Assembly: GCA_022711465.1 (NCBI GenBank)
Contig: JAKLEZ010000028.1
Location: 1 to 64,000 of the forward strand
DNA from: Planctomycetota bacterium
GTDB lineage: Bacteria > Planctomycetota > Phycisphaerae > UBA1845 > PWPN01
Reading direction: 5' to 3'
DNA: 64,000 nt
The notes beneath the pieces were generated by a model, which was given only the letters and a program-made list of their open reading frames with translations, ran no database searches and was not told where the DNA came from. Position 1 is the first letter of the stretch. Each line of letters begins with the position of its first letter. Positions 1-8,484 of the stretch are shown in pieces. Both the position numbers and the translations under genes were made by a program.

Positions 1-17
1 CCTGAAATGGGCGCACA

Positions 18-3000
18 CTATCCCTGCTGGCCCCGCCAACCTTGTCCGTAGCGAGGCCGAAGTGACTCCCGGGAGATGACCGTTTCAATAGTTATCGGTC
101 GTTTAGCAACATTGTTGGAGGCGTGGCTTCGCCGCTGCTGGCAAACATCTACCTGCACTATGCGTTCGACCTGTGGGTCCAATGGTGGCGAACGACGCAG
201 GCGCAAGGCGACATGATCGTCGTGCGCTACGCGGACGACTTCATCGTTGGATTCCAACACAAATCGGAGGCCGAGCGGTTCCTGGGCGAACTGCGGGAGC
301 GATTCCGCAAGTTCCACCTGGAGCTGCACCCCGAGAAGACGCGTCTGCTGGAGTTCGGTCCGTTCGCGGACGAGAACAGCCGACGGGGCGGACGGGGCAA
401 GCCCGAGACGTTCAACTTCCTCGGCTTCACGCACATCTGCGGGAAGAAGAGGAACGGGCGTTTCACGGTGCTTCGGCAGACGATGCGGAAGAGGTTGCAG
501 GCGAAGCTGAACGAGGTGAAAGCCGAGCTTCGGCGACGCTGGCACGACCCGATTCCTGCGGTGGGGCAGTGGCTGCGATCGGTCGTTAGCGGGCACATCC
601 GATACTACGGCGTGCCCATGAATGGCCGGGCGCTGTCCGTGTTCCGGTACCGGGTGGGGTGGCTCTGGCAGCGCGCGCTGTCGCGACGCAGCCAGACTGC
701 CCGTGTTCCCTGGGAACGGATGCGACGACTCATCGAGTTGTGGCTGCCTCCTGCACACGTATGCCATCCTTATCCACTGCGTCGCATGGGCGTCATCACC
801 TGAGGCAAGAGCCCAGTGCGGTAGCTCCGCTCGCTGGGATCCGTGGAGGGGGTGATGGGCAACCATGATCCCTACTCCGACTTCTGCAGAATCCCTGCAA
901 CACGCGATCAGGTTTTCGAGCACTTTGACGGCGGCATGTACCATGGGCACGATCGCCTCCTCCACGCGTCGGAGCAGCGCCCGGTGATAGGCGTGCAGTT
1001 CAGGGGCAATGTGCTCGGGTAATGGTTCTGGAGGTCGGAGGACGCGATAGGGACACCAGCGAAACCTCGACAGCTCGTCCAACAAGACGCCGCGCAGACG
1101 AAGCGCACGCCGGGCTAGAGCCGCCAGACGGCCGGTGACGCGAGCCGCGCCGCCGTGCCGCCTGAAGATGCGAACCGGCTCGCGACGCAACGCACAGACC
1201 TGCCGGATGATCGACCTGCAACGCTGGTCGAACGCGTTGATCTGATCCCTGAGCAACTCCAGCTCACCGGCGACGCGGTCGTTTTCGCTGTCGATAAACC
1301 ACGACCGCTTTTGAAGTAAGACGCGGAGCTCGTCGTCGGACATGGGACTCAGGTCAACTGTCTCGGGCAGATCAGCGGTGCGGATACGGCGCGGTCCATA
1401 CAAGCCCTCGGTATAGAAAAAGGCCTCCCTTGGCCCCAAACGAGCCATGGCCTCGATCGAAAGTGGATCCAACAACATGGTGTTCCCCATCGCCTCGCGA
1501 TCGGACGGCGATACCTGGCGCAGGCCCACCTTGGTCGCGGTCTCGGCGAGAACCGCGGGGGCCACCTCGCCGGTGGTCTGATCGGCGAGGATGACCCCAA
1601 CCCCCAGCGCACGCAGCTCCGCCAGGATGCGGCAGACACACCGGGCGACATAGGCTTTGGGATCCGGATTGTCCTCTGAAGGCTTTGCCGAGGTGTCCCT
1701 GCCAACGATGAGGTGCGCCTCGTCGATTACGATGCACAACCGCAGGCTGCCATCGTGGGGCGGCAGGGTCTTGATGCGCTCGCGGATCATGACCAGCTGG
1801 GTGAGCACGTGCATGCAGATTTCTTCTTCGCTCTCCAGCCGGTCGAACTCGATGACCGTCCAGCCCCGCATCAGCTCATCGACGCTCAGCGTATTGCGAT
1901 AACACTGGCAGATCCTGCCGCTGTCCCGGCGTGTCATCCGCCCGAGCCGGGACTGGATCGCGCCCAGGAGATTGCCGAACACCTCCGGGCCGTACCCACG
2001 CTTGCGGAGGACGGCCTCGGCCGCCGAAACCAGATCGGACAGGATCGGTGGACGGCCGGCACTCGCAGCCTGCTCGTAAACGATTTCCAGGGCCTCTCCT
2101 ATGATGGCCGGCAGCGGCCCGGACCATGGGAGCACGGCCGGAAAAACCACCGAGAGCAGGGCTTCGATGTGCGCGTTGGCGGACACACCCGGCTGGAGAG
2201 TCAGGGAGTTCTGCCGATAGGGAAAGACCGTCTCGTTGCCGACGGTCATGTACCGCAGTGTGCCCCCTAGGTCCCGACCGGCTGGGTCCAGAAGGTTTGT
2301 GAGCCGCAGAAGGGCGCGAAAGTCGGTTTTGATCGGGGCAAGACACAGGGACCGCACGCCCAGCACGAAGAGTTGGATGAGGATCCAAATCAGCAGTGAG
2401 GTCTTGCCCATCCCCGGCACACCCCCTATGAACATGTGCTTGGTGAGGGTTCGCGGCGCAATACCGCGGGCACAACCTCGCGCAACGGCTCCATATCCGC
2501 TGCCCCGGGGTTCGTCATCGTTGCCCAGGATGATTTGCTCCTCCTTTGGCGGCGGGGTGGGCGGATCGGTGTTCTTGGGGATACAAAGGAGCGGACTCGA
2601 GGATGCGACCATCGGGCGAAATACCCCCTGCAAGTCGGACCAGGAGGCGAGATGCCCGAGGCGGGCCAAGGCCCGGCAGGCCCGGACCGAATCCTCGCTG
2701 AGGATCAGCCCGTGGGTCGCGCGAGGCCGGACCGCCAGGTTGCCGTCCTGCATTAGCAGGTCCTCGAAGTCCGACTCGCCCCGCTGGGTCAGAACGAGCC
2801 GATAGCTGCCGTTGCGGAAGGCGCACTCGGCAACGGTGCCTGCCACCAGCTGAGCCACCTCCGGGGTTTGCGCAAACACCCGAATACTGAACTCGAAGGC
2901 AGCCATGCTGAGCGTCGGCGCGTAATCCCGCAGAAGACGCAGCACGTCTTCAGCCACCGGTTCCCGCATCCTGGGTGGCTGTACCTCCTCGGCGAGGACC

Positions 3001-3686
3001 GAACTGTAACCCGCTGCCGGTCCGAGAAGCTCCAGCGGGCGGGCGCTGCCGGAGGCCTCGTAACTCTGATGGTTGATCCGATACACCCGTTCGATGTACC
3101 GTTCAAAAGCCGCCCTCTCCGACGAAGTGTTCGCCGGGGTCAGAGTGATGCGAATCGTCACCTCCTCGCTGACATCGCTGAGCACCCGATCCACCTCGGT
3201 GAAGTCGTTATCTGGATTCGGCACCAAGTCGTACGGAATCAAGTAGCTCGACGGTACGGCTGGATTGCGCTCTGGGTGCACGAGCGGGCGCCGGCTTTCC
3301 TCCCGGCGGAGCACATCGCATACAGCGTTGATGTCGGACTTATCCCGCGCGGGCGGTTTCACGCGGTGGAATGCATAAAGCTGGGCCAGCCGGGTCTGGG
3401 CGACAAGCAGCGACAAAGTCCCCTGGGTGGCCTGGTCGTGGGCTTGGGCAAACATCGAAAGGGTCAGGCGATTCTGCATGTCCGCCGGACCGGCCCCGGG
3501 GTCATAGTGATACTCGATGCCGGCAGATACCTTGCCCGGCGGCGCGTGGCTCAGCATCCGTAACAGCCACTCAGAACGCTGGAAAACTACGGCTCCGGGT
3601 TCGCCACCGGCGATCATCCGGCATTCCGCGCAAGTGGCATCGGGAACGTGCTTGGCCTGGAGCCAGAGAGTCTGCTCATCTGCCAT
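18..3686 (-). CDS. HerA/VirB4-superfamily ATPase, 3' end overrun by intron
   Basis: This is the last gene of the leftward operon. The ATG at 3686 (MADEQTLWLQ) was chosen over an upstream in-frame Met because it overlaps the end of the preceding gene by only 11 bases. A Walker A motif (GGVPGMGKTS) lies near residue 424 and a Walker B (CIVIDEAHLIVG) near residue 655. The segments after them resemble hexameric HerA/FtsK/VirB4 pumps, so DNA or protein translocation is inferred. About 420 residues precede the P-loop and hold one early CxxC (ATCAECRM). Native coding appears to end near 885; from there to 18 the frame is antisense translation of the inserted intron, with proline/arginine-rich low-quality sequence. 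The original C-terminus is therefore lost or replaced. The specific family is unknown to me. Confidence 0.7.
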   Translation of the reverse strand: MADEQTLWLQAKHVPDATCAECRMIAGGEPGAVVFQRSEWLLRMLSHAPPGKVSAGIEYHYDPGAGPADMQNRLTLSMFAQAHDQATQGTLSLLVAQTRLAQLYAFHRVKPPARDKSDINAVCDVLRREESRRPLVHPERNPAVPSSYLIPYDLVPNPDNDFTEVDRVLSDVSEEVTIRITLTPANTSSERAAFERYIERVYRINHQSYEASGSARPLELLGPAAGYSSVLAEEVQPPRMREPVAEDVLRLLRDYAPTLSMAAFEFSIRVFAQTPEVAQLVAGTVAECAFRNGSYRLVLTQRGESDFEDLLMQDGNLAVRPRATHGLILSEDSVRACRALARLGHLASWSDLQGVFRPMVASSSPLLCIPKNTDPPTPPPKEEQIILGNDDEPRGSGYGAVARGCARGIAPRTLTKHMFIGGVPGMGKTSLLIWILIQLFVLGVRSLCLAPIKTDFRALLRLTNLLDPAGRDLGGTLRYMTVGNETVFPYRQNSLTLQPGVSANAHIEALLSVVFPAVLPWSGPLPAIIGEALEIVYEQAASAGRPPILSDLVSAAEAVLRKRGYGPEVFGNLLGAIQSRLGRMTRRDSGRICQCYRNTLSVDELMRGWTVIEFDRLESEEEICMHVLTQLVMIRERIKTLPPHDGSLRLCIVIDEAHLIVGRDTSAKPSEDNPDPKAYVARCVCRILAELRALGVGVILADQTTGEVAPAVLAETATKVGLRQVSPSDREAMGNTMLLDPLSIEAMARLGPREAFFYTEGLYGPRRIRTADLPETVDLSPMSDDELRVLLQKRSWFIDSENDRVAGELELLRDQINAFDQRCRSIIRQVCALRREPVRIFRRHGGAARVTGRLAALARRALRLRGVLLDELSRFRWCPYRVLRPPEPLPEHIAPELHAYHRALLRRVEEAIVPMVHAAVKVLENLIACCRDSAEVGVGIMVAHHPLHGSQRAELPHWALASGDDAHATQWIRMAYVCRRQPQLDESSHPFPGNTGSLAASRQRALPEPPHPVPEHGQRPAIHGHAVVSDVPANDRSQPLPHRRNRVVPASPKLGFHLVQLRLQPLPHRLPKHRETPVPLLPADVREAEEVERLGLAPSAPSAVLVRERTELQQTRLLGVQLQVELAESLPQFAQEPLGLRFVLESNDEVVRVAHDDHVALRLRRSPPLDPQVERIVQVDVCQQRRSHASNNVAKRPITIETVISRESLRPRYGQGWRGQQG
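123..803 (+). pseudogene. group II intron reverse transcriptase/maturase, C-terminal fragment
   Basis: The 226-residue fragment begins VASPLLANIYLHYAFD and carries the catalytic YADD box (VVRYADDFIVGF). It then shows the conserved NFLGFTH segment and the maturase/X-domain region with the typical HIRYYGVP motif. It ends at a TGA 5 bases before domain V, as usual for intron-encoded proteins. Full-length proteins of this family are about 400-600 residues, so at least half is gone, including motifs RT0-3. The GTG at the listed start is only the first possible start in the remnant, not a native one. It cannot splice or retrohome on its own. Confidence 0.85.
809..841 (+). ncRNA. group II intron domain V hairpin
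   Basis: The sequence from GAGCCCAGTGCGG to CGCTGGGATC folds as a long hairpin with the arms GAGCCCAG and CTGGGATC and an inner GCGG-TAGCT-CCGC loop. It sits directly 3' of the reverse transcriptase stop codon, the position of the catalytic domain V. The following sequence GGGTGATGGGCAACCATGATCCC fits a domain VI-like hairpin. Confidence 0.7.
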
Positions 3687-4107
3687 TTCCCCGCTCCCTT
3701 CTGAGATCGACTTCCAGCCTGTCCGCAGGGTCAAGCCCTGCCTGCAGGATCTGCCGCAGCGCCGCCTCGCCGGCCGCCAGGTCTTGCTCCATCCCTTCCA
3801 TCTGGGTGTTGGGCCGGTCGTCGTCCCCCCACGCGCCGCCGCAGAACAGGAGTCTGACTCGCTCAACCTGCGTCCTGTACTCCGAGGCCTTGGCCAGAAG
3901 CCTGTTCTTCAGGGGCGCATGCTTGCCCAGCTGAGCCGACGTCTCCATCAGCGAATCGAGGAGTCGGACGGTCTCATCGCCGTCTGCCAGAATCCCCCGT
4001 GCTGTATCGGCGCAGGCATCGAGAGGAAGATCGCCAGTGAGAAGCTCATCGAGGAGCCGTTGCGAGGTCGGGCTCAGCGCTGAGTGGAGATCTAGGAAAC
4101 CGTGCAT
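3676..4107 (-). CDS. small helical protein of the ATPase operon
   Basis: A 143-residue acidic, mostly helical protein (starts MHGFLDLHSALSPTSQRLLD) with no motif I recognise. Its start overlaps the preceding zinc-ribbon gene by 16 bases and its end overlaps the ATPase start by 11, which suggests translational coupling. A GAGAGG stretch lies just upstream of the ATG. Heptad-like leucines around residues 40-80 suggest a short coiled coil. It is probably an accessory subunit of whatever machine the operon encodes; that is inference from gene order only. Confidence 0.7.
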   Translation of the reverse strand: MHGFLDLHSALSPTSQRLLDELLTGDLPLDACADTARGILADGDETVRLLDSLMETSAQLGKHAPLKNRLLAKASEYRTQVERVRLLFCGGAWGDDDRPNTQMEGMEQDLAAGEAALRQILQAGLDPADRLEVDLRRERGNGR

Positions 4108-4505
4108 GAGGACCTCTCAATGAAGTACTGGAAGGTCTGCCGCCAGTGATCTCGTACACACTCGATGCTGCAGAAGGCCAGTCCCCGCGGGTCGGGGGTG
4201 TAGATGAAGACCTCCGGCCCCGCCGGAGCGTGCCCACAGTCGCATCGTCCCCCCGTGCGCGATGGGGGCTGCGCCGCGTACAGCCCTGCGCAGTTCTCGC
4301 ACAGGCCCAGCGCCGAAGCGGGCCGACGTCGACCGCAACACCGGCAGCGATCCGGGTCGAAACGTTGCTCCACCGGCGTAGGACGGCCCTCCAGCAAAAG
4401 CCGGCATTCGAGGGCCAGTTCGCGCCACGCCGTATCCTGCGGGAATCGTTCCACAATACGGTCCAGCCGTTCGGCGAGATCGGAGAGGATTTCATCGGAA
4501 CGCAT
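4092..4505 (-). CDS. zinc-ribbon protein of the ATPase operon
   Basis: A 137-residue protein with a helical N-terminal half and a cysteine-rich second half. The pairs CRCCGRR and CENC form one likely zinc ribbon. Later cysteines (CDCGH and AFCSIECVRDHW) resemble a second treble-clef/TRASH-like site. It probably binds zinc and mediates protein or nucleic-acid contacts. The start ATG at 4505 follows a purine-rich GAGGCGAGG stretch. It lies 18 bases after the upstream gene and overlaps the downstream one, so it belongs to the same operon. Confidence 0.7.
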   Translation of the reverse strand: MRSDEILSDLAERLDRIVERFPQDTAWRELALECRLLLEGRPTPVEQRFDPDRCRCCGRRRPASALGLCENCAGLYAAQPPSRTGGRCDCGHAPAGPEVFIYTPDPRGLAFCSIECVRDHWRQTFQYFIERSSCTVS

Positions 4506-4523
4506 TGCCTCGCCTCACATTTC

Positions 4524-5087
4524 CTAAGAACAGATGGTCTTGGCGAAGCGCACAACGAGGCTGGCGCACGGATCGACGGAATTCGGGATGGTATGTGCCG
4601 GGGCATCCACGGTCCGATCATCGATTCTGACGTGGACCAGGTTGAACTTCCGACACATTTCCTCGTCTTTGTCGAGGAACGATACGGTCCAGAACAGATC
4701 CAGTCCGTTCTGCTGGCAGATATCGACGAACCACTCCACCGCCTCCTTCCAGATCTTGCAGATGTCACCCTCGGAGGCCGCAGCGAACGGCGGATCGCCC
4801 GGCCACCTTTCCGGCCCGTTGAAACTGCCCCCGCCACTGAACATGGTCCTCAGCCGGGGTGACCCGTCGGCTAGGTTATAGTCGACCTCCGTATCCAGCC
4901 TGGCATCCGCCTGTTTGCCGTGCCCACCCCAGATGGTGGTCTGTTTCAGGAGCTTCTCGGGCACGCAATAGGCGATGATCTCCTCCAACCGGGCGTCCTT
5001 GACCGTCCTTTGGACTACGTAACATATGTTGAGCACCACCACTTTCAGCCGGACGGTCACCTGCGTGACGGTCTGAGTCCGAATCAT
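4524..5087 (-). CDS. hypothetical protein of the ATPase operon
   Basis: A 187-residue protein of unknown family. The N-terminal third is beta-rich (TQVTVRLKVVVLNICYVVQRT). The middle contains a glycine-rich stretch (MFSGGGSFNGPERWPGDPP) and the C-terminal part has the hydrophobic core WFVDICQQNGLDLFWTVSFL. Its ATG overlaps the stop of the AAA gene in an ATGA arrangement and is preceded by a strong AAAGGAGG site, so expression is coupled to the AAA protein. No catalytic motif is evident. Confidence 0.7.
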   Translation of the reverse strand: MIRTQTVTQVTVRLKVVVLNICYVVQRTVKDARLEEIIAYCVPEKLLKQTTIWGGHGKQADARLDTEVDYNLADGSPRLRTMFSGGGSFNGPERWPGDPPFAAASEGDICKIWKEAVEWFVDICQQNGLDLFWTVSFLDKDEEMCRKFNLVHVRIDDRTVDAPAHTIPNSVDPCASLVVRFAKTICS

Positions 5088-6190
5088 GACTTACCTCCTT
5101 TTGTTTGTATGGTGTAATCAGTTCGGGCCGCCTCCACGCCACGCTCTACGTCGGCGACGGCGGCCTTGAGGGTTTCCCAAGCAACCCCTTGAGCGTCGAT
5201 CAGACGTGCCCCCTTGCCCTGCACGGCCGCGAGGAGTGCCTCGCGGGCCGACAGCCCTTCTACCGCCTGCCTGACCCGCAATCGCAGAATGGCCGTCTTC
5301 AGCTCCTGATAATGGGCCGGTGTCCACGAACCGGCCCTGGCCGCCAGCCAGTCAAACTGCTCTGCGGCGAGGTAGCCACGCAGAATGTGGCGACCGATGG
5401 TATGAGTCTCCTCCGGCGTCAGCTCCCAGCGAACAACCCGCATGCGCCCAAAACGCCGCAGAGGCGCGTACAGTGGCGACATGTCGTTGGACGTCATGAT
5501 GAAGGGCACCAGGACCGTGTCTCGACCTCTCACGCGCGTGGGCTGGTCGGTGATCTCCATGATGGCACTGACGAGCAACTGGGTATTGACTGTGATGTAT
5601 ATGCGCCTGTCGCGATTGCCAATACCCAGCGCGACCTCGTTCCAGAATATGACGCGTGGGATTCCAGACCTGACCTGGTCCTCTGAGGCCTTGATGTAAA
5701 GTGCCTGGAGTTTATCAACGGTCTTGCCGGCCATTTCATCCTCGCACATCGAGGCATCCACGATCTCGAGGACCGCCCCGAAGCGCTGGCAGATTTCACG
5801 CAGCGTGACGGTCTTGCCCGATCCCGGGGGCCCCACGGCCGTGAAGATCTGTGGAGCCCCGCGCCAACTCTCAGCGCAGTACACGAGCAGGAGAAAGGTG
5901 AGTACCTCGTGCGCGAATCGAGCCGGCACGCAGATCGGCCGGTTCGCGTTCTCCTCCACGATCGAGGACACGGCGGTGCCATATGCTCCATTGTCCTTGC
6001 CGGATCTGGCGGCTGCACCCACCGACACTCTCCGGACCGGCTCGGTCGGACCAGTGGGATCACGCACGAGCTCCCTCGTATCCTCGGCTCCGGGTGCGGC
6101 CGTCGAATCAGGCGCGGCCTCGTCTGGTAAGTCCACACCTTGCGCCGATTGGGAGTTCCTTCGTGATCTGCGCGGGAATGGGAACATCAT
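5084..6190 (-). CDS. MoxR-like AAA+ ATPase, first gene of operon
   Basis: The start is set at the ATGATG at 6190 because AAAGGA lies 10 bases upstream; longer in-frame starts exist but have poor ribosome sites. The 368-residue product has a basic, disordered N-terminus. The AAA+ core has Walker A GPPGSGKT near residue 120, a Walker B-like segment RVIFWNEVALG near 180 (Asn-Glu in place of the usual Asp-Glu), and a sensor region PFIMTSNDMSPL. The sequence RRFGRMRVVRWELTPEE looks like a box VII/arginine-finger region. It probably remodels a partner protein, perhaps the HerA-like ATPase encoded last in the operon. The Walker B substitution is unusual and should be checked. The exact subfamily is uncertain. 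Confidence 0.75.
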   Translation of the reverse strand: MMFPFPRRSRRNSQSAQGVDLPDEAAPDSTAAPGAEDTRELVRDPTGPTEPVRRVSVGAAARSGKDNGAYGTAVSSIVEENANRPICVPARFAHEVLTFLLLVYCAESWRGAPQIFTAVGPPGSGKTVTLREICQRFGAVLEIVDASMCEDEMAGKTVDKLQALYIKASEDQVRSGIPRVIFWNEVALGIGNRDRRIYITVNTQLLVSAIMEITDQPTRVRGRDTVLVPFIMTSNDMSPLYAPLRRFGRMRVVRWELTPEETHTIGRHILRGYLAAEQFDWLAARAGSWTPAHYQELKTAILRLRVRQAVEGLSAREALLAAVQGKGARLIDAQGVAWETLKAAVADVERGVEAARTDYTIQTKGGKS

Positions 6191-6393
6191 GGGATTTCCG
6201 TCCTTTCTCATGTGTACAGCTCTATCTGGTGACATTCCGTTACGATGCCGCCTAAACTCTGCGAAAGGCAGATCGACGCTCGGGTTGCCGCATACCCGGA
6301 AGATGCTCGGGGCAATCCTGCCGCTAACATCTTCATCACATGATCTTCCTACTCCAGGAAAAGCCAAAAGGCAAGAAGGAAACAGCAATAAGT

Positions 6394-6518
6394 ACTTACG
6401 AGACAAGGACTTACGAAGTCACTTACGAAATGAGCCGGGTATGGCTATCATGCACGTAAACTCCGGTGGGACCGGCCTCGGGCCGAGCTCCGGGGAACTT
6501 ACGAAGGGAGCTTACGAA
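6394..6518. repeat. five ACTTACGAA-type direct repeats between divergent operons
   Basis: Copies at 6394-6401 (ACTTACGA), 6409-6417, 6421-6429, 6497-6505 (all ACTTACGAA) and 6510-6518 (GCTTACGAA). They have the same orientation, in two clusters spaced 12-15 bases apart inside each cluster. They lie upstream of both the leftward AAA operon and the rightward NACHT gene. Spacing near one to one and a half helical turns fits a cooperative DNA-binding protein; an operator or iteron role is inferred. Confidence 0.75.
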
Positions 6519-6549
6519 GATGGCGGTCAACTAATCGTGGAGAGGCCGC

Positions 6550-8478
6550 ATGGCGAACCCCCAAGGCAAGAACAAGAGGTCCCTTCCGAAGCACAAAGCT
6601 GACGAGCTGGGCGTGATCCTGAACCTCGCGGCAGCCCCGGAGGACGCGCTGCGATACATCCTCGTACACTACAGCGGGGATGACGACATCTGGCACTACT
6701 ACGAGGTTCGCGATGGGGAGACATCCTGGGGTTACTTCAGCTGCTTGCTCATTCTCAGCGTCCTTGCCCATCGTCGACAGAAAGGAGCATTTCCAGGCAC
6801 ATCGCAGACCGCGGAAGACACTTACGCGCCGGCGGAGCTCGCGTCTTCTGACCAAACGTACGGTACCCTGGTACGGCATTATTATCTTCGCAGGGATTTA
6901 TCAAAGCCCTACACAGGCCTCGACAAGAGACTTCGCGAAGGTGTACAGGATCTTTTCCCCGCTCCATCCGAAGGCGGCAGGAAGGCACGGATCCAGCTCT
7001 CAGTGGCTGGCAACAGGCGGGGCACATTTCACTTCTGGACACACAAAGAAGCTCTCTGCAAGAAGCTGAGCTCAGTCTGCGGCACAACGACTCTCGGGAA
7101 TCCCAGCCCACCCAATTCGCCGGGCGTCGAGGAACACCTCGGCAGACTCATCCGAGAAGTAAACGGCATTTTGAATTGCAGGCATCCGCCCGGATCCACC
7201 CGTGGTAGGAGGCTCGGCTCGTCGCGCGTGGAGAATCAGGGGTCGTCAGATGGGTGTGTCGCTGGTAGCAGGACAAAGCACCGGGCCGGCCCGCGCCAGG
7301 CTGATCGAGCGGAGTTGGCGTCAGCTCCACCTGGGCTGGCCACGCATCAGATTTCATTCGAGGCCTTTATCGAAGATCGTCTCCGGGAATTTCAGGAAGG
7401 CAGCCGCGAGTACGTCTTCGCCGCATTGGACGCCTTCGTGAACGATGGGGACGAACCATCTGGGTACTTCTGGATTACAGGCGACCCGGGAGTTGGCAAG
7501 TCATCCATCCTGGCGAAGCTGGTCAAAGATAACAAGGCCGGCGCGCATCACTTTAACATCGCGTCCGAGGCCATAGCCAGTAGAAGGCAGTTTCTCGGTA
7601 ACATCTGTGCCCAGCTCATCGTACGGTGTGGCCTCGGATACGACGGGCTGCCCGACGGTTTTGACGAGAGCAGCGCGTTTCTCAACAAACTGCTTCGCCA
7701 AGCCGTGGGCGTGCGCGACGAGAAACTCATCGTTGCGGTCGACGCCCTCGATGAGGTCCGACATGATACCCAGCACGATCTGCGTAACCCGTTGTGCCTG
7801 CCGCTGGCGCTCCCACGGGGTGTTTATTTTGTGGTCACCTCAAGGCGCACGCAGGATGGACCCGTCCCTGCCAGCTGTATCAGGCCGTTTGAGTTGGGGG
7901 AGTACAAAGAGGCCAATCGCCGAGATGTGATAACCTACGTTCGCTCCTACCTGCCCCGGAATGGCGTGAAGAAATGGATGGCCAAGCAGAGGATCAGCGC
8001 GGCAGGGTTTGTGAATCTGATGTCGCAAAGGAGCGATGGCAATTTCATGTATCTCCGTCACGTCCTTCCCGCCATCGAGAAAGGGGGCTTCACCACTGGT
8101 CGCGCGGACGATCTTCCGCAGGGCTTGCGGGCTTATTACCGCGCCCACTGGGCCCAGATGCGTAGCCTTGATCGGGAGGCGTTCCGCCGCGTGTACGAGC
8201 GAGTCGTATGCGTTCTCGCCGCTGCAGAGCGACCCGTATCGGCGGAGGCTGTTGCCAGGTGGACGGATGTGCCCGTCGCGGAGGTGAGGCGGGCACTTTG
8301 CCAGTGGTCGGCTTTTCTGCGCAAGGACGGCGTTGGGACGAGAAACCCCACCTACCGGATCTACCACAAGGCATTTCAGGATTTCCTTCAGGAAGAGATC
8401 GATGTAGATCTGAGGCGCTATCACCGGATGATCGCCGACTCGATGCTCGCCCGTGTCCGCAGGCGCAGGAGAAGATGA
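6550..8478 (+). CDS. NACHT/STAND-type NTPase (N-terminal part of a NACHT-WD40 protein)
   Basis: A 642-residue protein. Residues 1-270 form an effector-like N-terminal region of unknown fold. The NTPase follows with Walker A GDPGVGKSS near residue 312 and Walker B LIVAVDALDEV near 400, then VVTSRR as in NACHT proteins. After it come helical repeats ending YHRMIADSMLARVRRR. STAND NTPases are signal-sensing switches, often in defence. The TGA that ends it is in frame with the next gene, and the junction corresponds to the interior of known NACHT-WD40 fusions, so the two genes look like one protein broken by a single stop. The ATG at 6550 lies 14 bases after GTGGAGAGG; 6407-6549 holds only the repeats. 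Confidence 0.85.
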   Translation: MANPQGKNKRSLPKHKADELGVILNLAAAPEDALRYILVHYSGDDDIWHYYEVRDGETSWGYFSCLLILSVLAHRRQKGAFPGTSQTAEDTYAPAELASSDQTYGTLVRHYYLRRDLSKPYTGLDKRLREGVQDLFPAPSEGGRKARIQLSVAGNRRGTFHFWTHKEALCKKLSSVCGTTTLGNPSPPNSPGVEEHLGRLIREVNGILNCRHPPGSTRGRRLGSSRVENQGSSDGCVAGSRTKHRAGPRQADRAELASAPPGLATHQISFEAFIEDRLREFQEGSREYVFAALDAFVNDGDEPSGYFWITGDPGVGKSSILAKLVKDNKAGAHHFNIASEAIASRRQFLGNICAQLIVRCGLGYDGLPDGFDESSAFLNKLLRQAVGVRDEKLIVAVDALDEVRHDTQHDLRNPLCLPLALPRGVYFVVTSRRTQDGPVPASCIRPFELGEYKEANRRDVITYVRSYLPRNGVKKWMAKQRISAAGFVNLMSQRSDGNFMYLRHVLPAIEKGGFTTGRADDLPQGLRAYYRAHWAQMRSLDREAFRRVYERVVCVLAAAERPVSAEAVARWTDVPVAEVRRALCQWSAFLRKDGVGTRNPTYRIYHKAFQDFLQEEIDVDLRRYHRMIADSMLARVRRRRRR

Positions 8479-8484
8479 AACCCG

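Larger units (their letters stand above)
117..882 (+). mobile_element. 5'-truncated group II intron fragment
   Basis: This is the 3' portion of a bacterial group II intron. It contains the C-terminal part of the intron-encoded reverse transcriptase, followed by a domain V hairpin and a domain VI-like tail ending near CCCTACTCCGA. The left break falls at codons for G-G-V-A-S-P, the middle of the usual QGGVASP motif, so everything upstream of RT motif 4 and all of ribozyme domains I-IV are missing. The element lies antisense to the leftward ATPase gene and occupies its 3' end. The exact 3' boundary is inferred from the typical intron ending and could be off by a few bases. Confidence 0.8.
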
